Source: Luteococcus sp038433155
GTDB taxonomy: Bacteria > Actinomycetota > Actinomycetes > Propionibacteriales > Propionibacteriaceae
Direction: 5' to 3'
Assembly: GCF_038433155.1 (NCBI RefSeq)
Contig: NZ_JBCDMW010000026.1
Location: forward strand, 34,637 to 98,636
DNA length: 64,000 bases
In this document: one piece after another, positions 57,001 through 63,878 of the stretch
How the letters are laid out: every line of letters starts with the position of its first letter
How positions within the stretch are numbered: the first letter of the stretch is position 1
Notes under the pieces: model-generated
What the model saw: only the letters and a program-made list of their open reading frames with translations
What the model was told of the DNA's origin: nothing
Databases searched by the model: none
Made by a program: the position numbers and the translations under genes

Positions 57001-58380
57001 TCAGCAGCCAATCAGGCGCTGTGCCAGGTAGCCCTCCACCTGGTCGAGCGCCACGCGCTCCTGCTGCATGGTGTCCCGCTCACGGATGGTGACTGCATTG
57101 TCCTCGAGGGTGTCGAAGTCGACGGTGATGCAGTACGGGGTGCCGATCTCGTCCTGACGGCGGTAGCGCTTGCCGATCGCCTGGGCGTCGTCGAAGTCCA
57201 CATTCCAGTTCTTGCGCAGCTGGGCGGCCAGCTCGCGCGCCTTCGGGGACAGGGCCTCGTTGCGGCTCAGCGGCAGCACGGCGGCCTTGACCGGGGCCAG
57301 GCGGTGGTCCAGCTTCAGCACGACGCGCTTGTCCACGCCACCCTTGGTGTTGGGGGCCTCGTCCTCGGTGTAGGCCTCCACCATGAAGGCCATCAGGGAA
57401 CGGGTCAGGCCGGCGGCCGGCTCAATCACGTAGGGCACGTACTTCTCGCCCGCGGCCTGGTCGAAGTAGCTCAGGTCCACGCCCGAGTGCTCCGAGTGGG
57501 TGCCCAGGTCGAAGTCCGTGCGGTTGGCGATGCCCTCGAGCTCGCCCCAGTCGCTGCCGGCGAAGCCGAACTTGTACTCGATGTCCACGGTGCGCTTCGA
57601 GTAGTGCGACAGCTTCTCCTTCGGGTGCTCGTAGTGGCGCAGGTTGGCCGGGTCGATGCCCAGGTCGGTGTACCACTGCGTGCGGGCGTCGATCCAGTAC
57701 TGGTGCCATTCCTCGTCCGTGCCGGGCTTGACGAAGAACTCCATCTCCATCTGCTCGAACTCGCGGGTGCGGAAGATGAAGTTGCCGGGGGTGATCTCGT
57801 TGCGGAAGCTCTTGCCCGTCTGGCCGATGCCGAAGGGGGGCTTCATGCGGCTGGACTGCACCACATTCTTGAAGTTCACGAAGATGCCCTGCGCGGTCTC
57901 GGGGCGCAGGTAATGGAGGCCGGACTCGTCCTCGATGACACCCAGGTGCGTCTTGAGCATCATGTTGAAGTCACGCGGCTCGGTCCACTGGCCCTTGTTG
58001 CCACAGTTGGGGCAGTTGAGCTCCTCCTGGCCCGACGGCAGCCGCCCGTGCTTGGCCTCGAAGTCCTCCTCGAGGTGGTCGGCCCGGAAGCGCTTGTGGC
58101 AGGACAGGCACTCGGTCAGCGGGTCGGTGAAGACACCGACGTGACCCGACGCGACCCAGACCTGCTTGGGCAGGATGACGGAGCTGTCCAGACCGACGAC
58201 GTCGTCGCGGCCGGTGACCATGTAGCGCCACCACTGCTTCTTGATGTTCTCCTTGAGCTCCACGCCCAGGGGTCCGTAGTCCCAGGCGGCGCGGGTGCCG
58301 CCGTAGATCTCGCCACAGGGGAAGACGAACCCCCGTCGCTTGCACAGGCTGATCACGTTGTCGAGTGTGCTGGGTGCCAC
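57001..58380 (-). CDS. glyS: Glycyl-tRNA synthetase
   Basis: Class II aminoacyl-tRNA synthetase of 459 residues, the dimeric alpha-2 (GlyQS) type of actinobacteria. It starts MAPSTLDNVISLCKRRGFVFPCGEIYGGTRAAWDYGPLG. Conserved blocks include CLSCHKRFRADHLEEDF with a zinc-like ELNCPNCGNKG, FNMMLKTHLGVIEDESGLHYLRPETAQGIFVNFKNV (motif 2 region, FRNEITPG), EMEFFVKPG, and EPAAGLTRSLMAFMVEAY (motif 3). The GTG at 58380 has GGAGAG 8 nt upstream. No T-box leader is seen. Confidence 0.97.
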   Translation of the reverse strand: MAPSTLDNVISLCKRRGFVFPCGEIYGGTRAAWDYGPLGVELKENIKKQWWRYMVTGRDDVVGLDSSVILPKQVWVASGHVGVFTDPLTECLSCHKRFRADHLEEDFEAKHGRLPSGQEELNCPNCGNKGQWTEPRDFNMMLKTHLGVIEDESGLHYLRPETAQGIFVNFKNVVQSSRMKPPFGIGQTGKSFRNEITPGNFIFRTREFEQMEMEFFVKPGTDEEWHQYWIDARTQWYTDLGIDPANLRHYEHPKEKLSHYSKRTVDIEYKFGFAGSDWGELEGIANRTDFDLGTHSEHSGVDLSYFDQAAGEKYVPYVIEPAAGLTRSLMAFMVEAYTEDEAPNTKGGVDKRVVLKLDHRLAPVKAAVLPLSRNEALSPKARELAAQLRKNWNVDFDDAQAIGKRYRRQDEIGTPYCITVDFDTLEDNAVTIRERDTMQQERVALDQVEGYLAQRLIGC

Positions 58381-58482
58381 TTCAATCTCTCCAAGTCCTC
58401 ATTGGACCCGACGCCTGGAGGGTGCCGGGTTTTGCGCAGCACCGCACATCGCGGGCGTTCACGCTGCGGCCCACCCTATCGG

Positions 58483-58791
58483 CTAAATCCCGCGGGGCAG
58501 GTTCTGGCCAACCTCGTCGGGCAGGTCGAAGGCGCTGGGCTCGTCGAGGGACAGGCTGAGCAACGGGACAATGGTCATCTTGGACTCGAACCCGCCCAGG
58601 GCGCGCCGATACGCCCCGACATGCTCCCAGCGGGTGACCAGGGCCCACAGCTGTGGCTCGTCCAGGTTCTGCACCAGGTCAATCGACTGCAGACCGGGCT
58701 TGGTGCCGAACAGTTCCACCGCCGCCTGGGCCTGGGCCCGGAAGGCGGGCTGCTGGGCGGGCGGGACGCGGAAGCGGTTGATCACGATCAC
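58483..58791 (-). CDS. Antibiotic-biosynthesis-monooxygenase-fold protein
   Basis: A 102-residue dimeric alpha+beta barrel protein: MIVINRFRVPPAQQPAFRAQAQAAVELFGTKPGLQSIDLVQNLDEPQLWALVTRWEHVGAYRRALGGFESKM. The fold matches that of MhuD (1526-1834), but the haem-ligand His and the catalytic Asn and Trp are not conserved, so it is probably not a haem oxygenase. The GTG at 58791 follows TAGGCT (58803-58798) by 6 nt, suggesting a leaderless mRNA. It is divergent from nothing; it lies between glyS and another small gene on the same strand. Confidence 0.75.
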   Translation of the reverse strand: MIVINRFRVPPAQQPAFRAQAQAAVELFGTKPGLQSIDLVQNLDEPQLWALVTRWEHVGAYRRALGGFESKMTIVPLLSLSLDEPSAFDLPDEVGQNLPRGI

Positions 58792-58800
58792 GCGAACAGC

Positions 58801-59178
58801 CTAGTCAGCTTGCCCACCATGGCGGCCCAGCTCGAGGAAGAGCAGGCTGCCCACCGTCATCACGGCCCAGACCACGCTGCCGCTGTGCGGCTGCAGCTCG
58901 TCGGCGACGGCCAGGCTGCCGGTCACCAGCACGATCGCTCCCAGCGCCTCGGCCGCCACGAGCAGCCACCCGGAGACCTGGCCGGACTCCCCGTCCAGGA
59001 AGCCCTCCCGCGCCGCGAGGGCCGTCACGGTGAGCAGGTAGAGCCAGGTGCACACCTGCAGGAGGGAGGTGCCGGATTCCCCCGTGTCGGCCGCCGCCGG
59101 GTCCAGCGAGCCCGTGGCCAGCAGCCCGGCGATCCCGGTGGTTACCGCGAGCGCCATGGAGCGTACGGAGGTTGTCAT
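58801..59178 (-). CDS. Small membrane protein of unknown function
   Basis: A 125-residue protein with four hydrophobic segments: SMALAVTTGIAGLLATG, LQVCTWLYLLTVTALA, GWLLVAAEALGAIVLVTGSLAVA and VVWAVMTVGSLLFLEL. Short polar loops (DPAAADTGESG, REGFLDGESGQ) join them. No family is named. The ATG at 59178 follows TAGCGT (59190-59185) by 6 nt, so the transcript may be leaderless. It is divergent from the zinc-uptake operon. Confidence 0.7.
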   Translation of the reverse strand: MTTSVRSMALAVTTGIAGLLATGSLDPAAADTGESGTSLLQVCTWLYLLTVTALAAREGFLDGESGQVSGWLLVAAEALGAIVLVTGSLAVADELQPHSGSVVWAVMTVGSLLFLELGRHGGQAD

Positions 59179-59238
59179 GGCGACACGCTAGCGGTGCCCA
59201 TGATCCGTTGCCCCGGCGGGCCGCCCGCAAGCCGGATT

Positions 59239-59275
59239 TGCGAACCATTCTCAATTGTGTTGACAATGGTTCTCA
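59239..59275 (+). promoter_or_regulatory. Two Zur boxes over the znuA start
   Basis: TGCGAACCATTCTCA (59239-59253) and TGACAATGGTTCTCA (59261-59275) both fit the Fur/Zur-type dyad TGAnAATnATTnTCA with two mismatches and one mismatch, respectively. GAACCATT (59242-59249) and AATGGTTC (59265-59272) also form a perfect inverted repeat across them. The second box ends on the A of the znuA start codon, and GACAAT (59262-59267) is the likely -10, so Zur binding would block transcription. Confidence 0.75.
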
Positions 59276-60318
59276 TGAAGACCACCAACCCCTCCACCGG
59301 CCCCGGGACCGGCGCGCGCAGGCGGCGCGTCGTCGTCCCCGCCGTCGCCAGCCTGCTGTTGGCCGCCAGCGCATGCGGTGCGCCGCCGCAGGCCGGGGAT
59401 GACCAGCAGCTGACGGTGGTGACCGCCTTCTACCCGCTGCAGTACGTGGCCGAGAATGTCGCCGGGGACCGCGCGCGGGTCACCACCCTGACCGCCCCGG
59501 GGTCCGAACCGCATGACCTGGAGCTCACCATCCGGCAGGTGGCCGCGCTCTCGGGTGCCGACCTGGTGATCTACCAGAAGGGCTTCCAGCCGTCGGTGGA
59601 CAAGGCCGTCGAGCAGGCCCAGCCCAAGCGGGTGCTGGACGTGAGCAGCGTCGTGCCGGCGGCCGCCAGCACCGACGAGGGTGAGCACACCGGTGAGCAC
59701 GCCCATGAGCACGATGAGCACGGCGATGAGCACGAGGGCGGGCATGAGGGCGAGACGGCGGCCGAGCACGCGGCCCATGCGGGGCATGACCACGGCACCA
59801 CCGATCCGCACCTCTGGCTGGACCCGAAGAACATGGCGAGGATCAGCCAGGCCGTCGAGCGCAGCCTGGCGGAGGCGGATCCCGCCGGGGCCGCCGCCTA
59901 CACCGCCAGTGCCCAGCAGCTCGGCGGCCGGCTCACGGCCCTGGACCGCTCCTTCGCCACCGGATTGAAGAACTGCCGGCGCAAGGAGTTCATCACCTCG
60001 CACGCCGCCTTCGGCTACCTGGCCAAGGCCTACGGGCTCCACCAGATCGGCATCTCCGGGCTGGCGGCCGAATCCGATCCGTCGCCCGCCCGGATCGCCG
60101 AGGTCCAGCGGCTGGCCCGGGAGCACGGCGTGACCACCATCTTCTACGAGACCCTGGTCTCCCCCTCCCACGCCCAGGCCATCGCCGGCGACCTCAAGCT
60201 CCGCACCGACGTGCTGGACCCACTTGAGGGCATCACCGACGAGTCCCGCGGCAGTGACTACATTTCCGTGCAGCAGGCCAACCTGGCCGCGCTCCAGACC
60301 GCGAATGGATGCCAGTGA
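59275..60318 (+). CDS. znuA: Zinc ABC transporter substrate-binding lipoprotein
   Basis: Extracellular zinc-binding lipoprotein of 347 residues. Basic N-terminus then LLLAASAC, with Cys34 the lipid-attachment site. The cluster A-1 fold is clear: VTAFYPLQYVAENVAGDRARVTTLTAPGSEPHDLELT gives the first His ligand. A long His/Glu/Asp-rich loop (about 139-182: HTGEHAHEHDEHGDEH and so on) precedes TDPHLWLDPKN, and KEFITSHAAFGYLAKAYGL plus FYETLVSP complete the metal site. The His-rich loop marks zinc over manganese. ATG 59275 is chosen because the -10-like GACAAT ends 7 nt before it. Starts the operon znuA-znuC-znuB-zur. Confidence 0.93.
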   Translation: MKTTNPSTGPGTGARRRRVVVPAVASLLLAASACGAPPQAGDDQQLTVVTAFYPLQYVAENVAGDRARVTTLTAPGSEPHDLELTIRQVAALSGADLVIYQKGFQPSVDKAVEQAQPKRVLDVSSVVPAAASTDEGEHTGEHAHEHDEHGDEHEGGHEGETAAEHAAHAGHDHGTTDPHLWLDPKNMARISQAVERSLAEADPAGAAAYTASAQQLGGRLTALDRSFATGLKNCRRKEFITSHAAFGYLAKAYGLHQIGISGLAAESDPSPARIAEVQRLAREHGVTTIFYETLVSPSHAQAIAGDLKLRTDVLDPLEGITDESRGSDYISVQQANLAALQTANGCQ

Positions 60319-61157
60319 CCACCAACCCACCCACCTCCACACCCAGCCCCGATTCCGGTTCCGGTTCCGGTTCCGGCACGGTTCCCCTGGTCCAGGGGAG
60401 CCAGCTGGTGGTGAACCTGCAGGGCCACGAGATCCTGCACGGCGTCGATGCCCAGGTGATGCCGGGCGAGACCATCGCCCTGCTGGGCGGCAACGGCTCC
60501 GGCAAGACCACCCTGGTCCGCACCCTGCTGGGGCTGGCGCCCGTCTCCTCCGGTGAGCGACACCTGTTCGGCACCCCGCTCGGCTCCTTCCACCAGTGGC
60601 GCCGGGTGGGCTATGTGCCGCAGCGCGGCAGCCTGCAACTGGCCAATGCCACCGTCGGGGAGGTGGTGGCCACCGGGCGGCTGGGCCACCGCAAACCCTT
60701 CTTCCCGCAGCGGCGGGAAGACCGGGAGGCGATCGACCAGGCAATGGCCCGGGTGAAGCTCACCGAGCTGCGCAAGGCGCCCTTCCTGCCGCTGTCCGGT
60801 GGCCAGCAGCAGCGGGCCCTGATTGCCCGGGCGCTGTGCACCCAGCCGGACCTGCTGGTGCTCGACGAGCCACTGGCCGGCCTGGACATGACCACCCAGC
60901 GTTCCCTGGCGCGGGTGCTGCGCGAACTCAAGGCCGAGGGGCTGGGCATCCTCGTCGTGCTGCATGACCTGGGCCCGATGGAGGACCTTATTGACCGCTC
61001 GATCGTGCTGCAGACCGGCCGGGTGATCCACGACGGGCCGCTGCGCGCCGGGATCGGCACCCCGGACCACCACCACGCCACCGCGCCGATCCCCGAACCG
61101 CCCCTGCCCGCCCCCCACCTGCTCGCCGAGCGCCGACCCGTCCGGGAGAACCGATGA
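60309..61157 (+). CDS. znuC: Zinc ABC transporter ATP-binding protein
   Basis: ATPase of 282 residues for the zinc importer. Walker A GGNGSGKTT is near 60-68, the signature LSGGQQQRALIARAL near 161-175, and Walker B LLVLDEPLAGLD near 182-193. The N-terminus has an unusual GSGSGSG linker encoded by four TTCCGG repeats (60355-60378), and the C-terminus is long, with HHHH-like DHHHATAP that may bind metal. The ATG at 60309 overlaps the znuA stop by 10 bp; the GTG at 60315 (GTGA) is an alternative. The end overlaps znuB as ATGA. Confidence 0.92.
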   Translation: MPVTTNPPTSTPSPDSGSGSGSGTVPLVQGSQLVVNLQGHEILHGVDAQVMPGETIALLGGNGSGKTTLVRTLLGLAPVSSGERHLFGTPLGSFHQWRRVGYVPQRGSLQLANATVGEVVATGRLGHRKPFFPQRREDREAIDQAMARVKLTELRKAPFLPLSGGQQQRALIARALCTQPDLLVLDEPLAGLDMTTQRSLARVLRELKAEGLGILVVLHDLGPMEDLIDRSIVLQTGRVIHDGPLRAGIGTPDHHHATAPIPEPPLPAPHLLAERRPVRENR

Positions 61158-62140
61158 TCGAGATGCTCTGGCTGCCCCTGATGCAGCGGGCCCTGCTGGC
61201 CGCCTTCCTGTCCGGGTTGATGGCACCGGCCATCGGCACCTACATCGTGCAACGTCGCCTCAGCCTGCTGGGCGACGGGCTGGGCCACGTCGCCGTCGCC
61301 GGTGTGGGTCTGAGTTTCCTGACCGGCACCGCTCCCCTGCCGCTGGCCATCGCGGTGTGCGTGGCCGGTGCGGTGGCCGTCGAGCTGCTGCGCCAGCAGG
61401 GGCGCGCCACCGGCGACGTCGGGCTGGCGGTGCTGTTCTACGGTGGTCTGGCCTCCGGCGTGATGATGGCCGGGCTGGGAGGACAGGGCACCGGGGCGCT
61501 GTCCCAGTTCCTGTTCGGCTCCCTGACCACGGTGAGCGCCGGCGACGTCCAGGTGGTGGCCCTGCTGGCAGTGATCGTGTTGCTGGTCTGCGTCGGGCTG
61601 TGGCCACGCCTGTTCGCGGTCAGTGCCGACGAGGACTTCTCCCGGGTGCTCGGGCTGCGGGTGCGTTGGCTCAACCTGCTGGTGGTGGTGCTGGCGGCGG
61701 TGACGGTCACCATGAGCATGCGCACCGTCGGCCTGCTGCTGGTCAGCGCCATGATGGTGATTCCCGTCGCCACGGCGCAGAACCTGTTCGTCAGTTTCCG
61801 GGCCTGCCTGTTCGGCGCCATGGCGCTGGGTGCCGTGGTCGCCTTCGGCGGGACGGTGGGCTCGTACTACTGGAACACCGCGTCGGGCGCCACCATCGTC
61901 GTGTGTGCGATTGTGGTCTTCCTGCTCACCTGGCCGGTGACCTCGCTGCGGCACCGACGCCTGGCCGCCCTGGAGCGGCACCAACAGGAGCAGCACGAGG
62001 AGGAGGATCACGTCGTGTGCACCGAGCCGCCCCACAGCCACGAGGGTGAGCACCTTGCCATCCAGCACGGCGACCACGTCGACTACCTGCACGACGGACA
62101 CCGGCACGCACCCCACGGAGACCACTTCGATGAGCACTGA
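61154..62140 (+). CDS. znuB: Zinc ABC transporter permease
   Basis: ABC-3 family permease of 328 residues with eight predicted helices. Family blocks are RALLAAFLSGLMAPAIGTYIVQRRLSLLGDGLGHVAVAGVGLSFLTG, LFYGGLASGVMMAGL and SAMMVIPVATAQNL. The C-terminal tail is strongly His/Glu-rich (HQQEQHEEEDHVVCTEPPHSHEGEH, then HDGHRHAPHGDHFDEH) and is expected on the cytosolic side, where it may sense or buffer zinc. It overlaps znuC (ATGA) and ends inside the first start-codon repeat of zur. Confidence 0.9.
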   Translation: MIEMLWLPLMQRALLAAFLSGLMAPAIGTYIVQRRLSLLGDGLGHVAVAGVGLSFLTGTAPLPLAIAVCVAGAVAVELLRQQGRATGDVGLAVLFYGGLASGVMMAGLGGQGTGALSQFLFGSLTTVSAGDVQVVALLAVIVLLVCVGLWPRLFAVSADEDFSRVLGLRVRWLNLLVVVLAAVTVTMSMRTVGLLLVSAMMVIPVATAQNLFVSFRACLFGAMALGAVVAFGGTVGSYYWNTASGATIVVCAIVVFLLTWPVTSLRHRRLAALERHQQEQHEEEDHVVCTEPPHSHEGEHLAIQHGDHVDYLHDGHRHAPHGDHFDEH

Positions 62141-62188
62141 GATGAGCCCTGAGATGAGCCCTGAGATGAGCCCTGAGATGAGCACCGG
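62129..62188 (+). repeat. Tandem 12-bp repeats carrying repeated zur start codons
   Basis: The unit GATGAGCCCTGA is present at 62141, 62153 and 62165, with a variant GATGAGCACTGA at 62129 and a partial unit GATGAGCACCGG at 62177. Each unit holds an in-frame ATG, giving five possible zur starts (62130, 62142, 62154, 62166, 62178). znuB stops in the first unit. Copy number could change without changing frame. Confidence 0.85.
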
Positions 62189-62591
62189 GCCCAGCAACCC
62201 ACCCACCGGGCGAGCGCCCCAACGCGTCACCCGGCAGCGCCTTGCCATCCGTGGGTTGCTGGCCGACATCGACGGCTTCCGCAGCGCCCAACAGCTGCAC
62301 GAGGACCTGCGCTCTGCGGGAGACTCCGTCGGGCTGGCCACGGTCTACCGCACCCTGCAGGCGATGGCCGAGGCCGGCGAGGTGGACGGGATCCGCACCG
62401 ACGACGGGGAGATGGTCTACCGCAAGTGCTCCGACGGACACCACCACCACCTGGTTTGCCGGGAGTGCGGCCGCACGGTGGAGATCAGCGCAACCGTCGT
62501 GGAGCAATGGGCCGCCACCGTCGCCCAGGAGCACGGGTTCCGCGACGCAGGGCACGAGATCGAGTTGTTCGGCCTGTGTTCCGACTGCTGA
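62130..62591 (+). CDS. zur: Zinc uptake regulator, Fur family
   Basis: Zinc-sensing repressor of 153 residues (from ATG 62130). The winged helix is TRQRLAIRGLLADIDGFRSAQQLHEDLRSAGDSVGLATVYRTLQAMAEAGEV. The metal-binding half contains HHHHLVCREC and the C-terminal LFGLCSDC, with structural zinc Cys110, Cys113, Cys150 and Cys153 as in Zur/Fur. The first 20 residues are repeats of MSPE and are probably disordered. As last gene of the operon it can autoregulate through the boxes at 59239-59275. Any of five ATG codons could be the true start. Confidence 0.93.
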   Translation: MSTEMSPEMSPEMSPEMSTGPSNPPTGRAPQRVTRQRLAIRGLLADIDGFRSAQQLHEDLRSAGDSVGLATVYRTLQAMAEAGEVDGIRTDDGEMVYRKCSDGHHHHLVCRECGRTVEISATVVEQWAATVAQEHGFRDAGHEIELFGLCSDC

Positions 62592-62603
62592 TCGGGCTGG
62601 TCT

Positions 62604-62685
62604 GAGCCCCTTCCCCCCGAGCACCCCGGCCCTCCCTCCGACTGACCACCAGGCCCGCACCCGGGAGCCCCTTCCCCCGAGCACC
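62604..62685. repeat. Direct repeats in the gap downstream of zur
   Basis: GAGCCCCTTCCCCC-CGAGCACC occurs at 62604-62625 and 62665-62685, 61 bp apart, with degenerate flanks CTCCCTCCGACTGACC and CTCCTTCTGGGCAGACTGACC. The second copy ends beside the promoter (CAGACT, 62702-62707) of the next gene. Confidence 0.55.
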
Positions 62686-62713
62686 TGGTCCTCCTTCTGG
62701 GCAGACTGACCCC

Positions 62714-63298
62714 ATGGAGCAACTGCAGGGGCCGGAGGCGGCCCGGGCCGCCGAATGGCTGGACCTGGGCCCCGACGAGTGGGCGCGCACCGTGGCCTTC
62801 GGCCCCGCCGGATTCCCGGCCTACGCCCGGTTGCGGTTCATCCCCGATCCCCAGCACCCCGGTCAACGGGAGGCCGACGTCACCCTCCCCGATGACCACC
62901 CGGATGACCTCCAACAGGTCTCCCGAGCACTGACGCACCTACTGCGGTGGACCAAGACCCCGGACGACCTCCTGGTGGCCTTCTGGGACGGTGCCGCAGA
63001 ACCCCCGTCCACCGGGAGGCCACTGGGCAGCCCCAGCCTGAACGGCCACGCCCGGAGCTACCACCTGTTCAGCGGGGCCCCAGGGGACTGGCTATTCCGC
63101 GGGGCCCCAGGAGACTGGGCGCCGGGCATCCCGGCCTTCGTCTGGCCCGCGGATCGGGCCTGGTGCCTCGCCAACGACGTCGACCCCCACTGGGCAGGAA
63201 TCGGCGCACGTGCCGGCGCCATCCAGGCACTCCTTCGGGCCCCCGATCTCGACATCGTGCCCGCGACCCGAACGCAGGAACCACCCCACTACTCGTGA
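62714..63298 (+). CDS. Hypothetical protein with internal and terminal duplications
   Basis: A 194-residue protein of unrecognised family: DEWARTVAFGPAGFPAYARLRFIPDP and DDHPDDLQQVSRALTHLLRWTKTPDDLLVAFWDG in the N-terminal half, and AFVWPADRAWCLANDVDPHWAGIGARAGAIQALL later. The middle has a tandem GAPGDW repeat (SGAPGDWLFRGAPGDWAPG, 63076-63130). No signal peptide. The ATG at 62714 follows CAGACT by 6 nt. The last 14 codons and their stop are duplicated immediately downstream (63299-63343), outside the frame of this gene. Confidence 0.6.
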   Translation: MEQLQGPEAARAAEWLDLGPDEWARTVAFGPAGFPAYARLRFIPDPQHPGQREADVTLPDDHPDDLQQVSRALTHLLRWTKTPDDLLVAFWDGAAEPPSTGRPLGSPSLNGHARSYHLFSGAPGDWLFRGAPGDWAPGIPAFVWPADRAWCLANDVDPHWAGIGARAGAIQALLRAPDLDIVPATRTQEPPHYS

Positions 63299-63343
63299 AT
63301 CGTGCCCGTGACCCGAACGCAGGAACCACCCCACTACTCATGA
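63254..63343. repeat. 45-bp tandem duplication across the gene end
   Basis: Two near-identical 45-bp copies abut (63254-63298 and 63299-63343; the shared start is ATCGTGCCCG and the shared end ACTC). The first copy contains the last 14 codons and stop of the 62714-63298 gene. Such a recent-looking duplication implies slippage or unequal crossover. Confidence 0.85.
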
Positions 63344-63878
63344 GACAGCGCCCCGTGTGACCCGATCCGGGTGCCCGCCCCGGTTCCGCGGACATCCGCC
63401 TCAGAACCAGCAACCAATCCCAGGCCTCCGGCTCAGTGCGTCTGCACTCCGCGCCATCCAAATGCACACCGCGCGCTCCAACACCTCTCAACCCGGTAGC
63501 TCACCGGCGCGAAGTGCCACGCCGGACTTTCACCAGGGAAACGGCCTGGTCAGGGAGCAGGGCCGGCACCCCAAGCCGCATGTCTCCTGAGAACGGGCCG
63601 GAGGCAGCACCCCCATGCGTCACGTCGCGCCGCCAAAGTGCGACGAGGCACTTCGCGCCGACCGATCGCGCCAGGGGTGGTTCCCCACACACGCGAACTG
63701 ATACCAGAGGGCGCGAAGTGCACAGGCACTGGAGCATCACCCCACAACCGAACTTCCCCACGCGAGCGAGGGCATTCCACCATCGACGGCCCGGCGATGC
63801 TCCGCTACGACCGAACCTCCCACCCGAGCGAGGGCATGCCTCGCCGGGGGGTTCAGACGACGGCCCACTCAGGGGGAA
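63344..63878. other. Gene-free repeat-bearing region next to an IS
   Basis: No gene can be supported here. The region holds inverted and direct repeats: GGCGCGAAGTGCC (63508-63520 area) with GGCACTTCGCGCC (63643-63655 area), a third GCGCGAAGTGC near 63712, and a ~29-bp direct repeat starting CGAACTTCCCC at 63749 and CGAACCTCCC at 63812, both followed by GAGCGAGGGCAT. Degraded IS or repeat remnants are the simplest explanation. Confidence 0.5.

Noticed and set aside
58381..58482. T-box leader before glyS
   Set aside because: No specifier stem or TGGN-type antiterminator sequence is visible, and actinobacterial glyS rarely has one.
56983..59274. Upstream extension of the znuA frame by about 760 codons
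   Set aside because: It is antisense to glyS and two other genes; the lipoprotein signal and Zur boxes place the start at 59275.
60355..60378. TTCCGG hexamer repeats in znuC as a phase-variation switch
   Set aside because: Units are six bases long and in frame, so gain or loss changes only the Gly-Ser linker and not expression.
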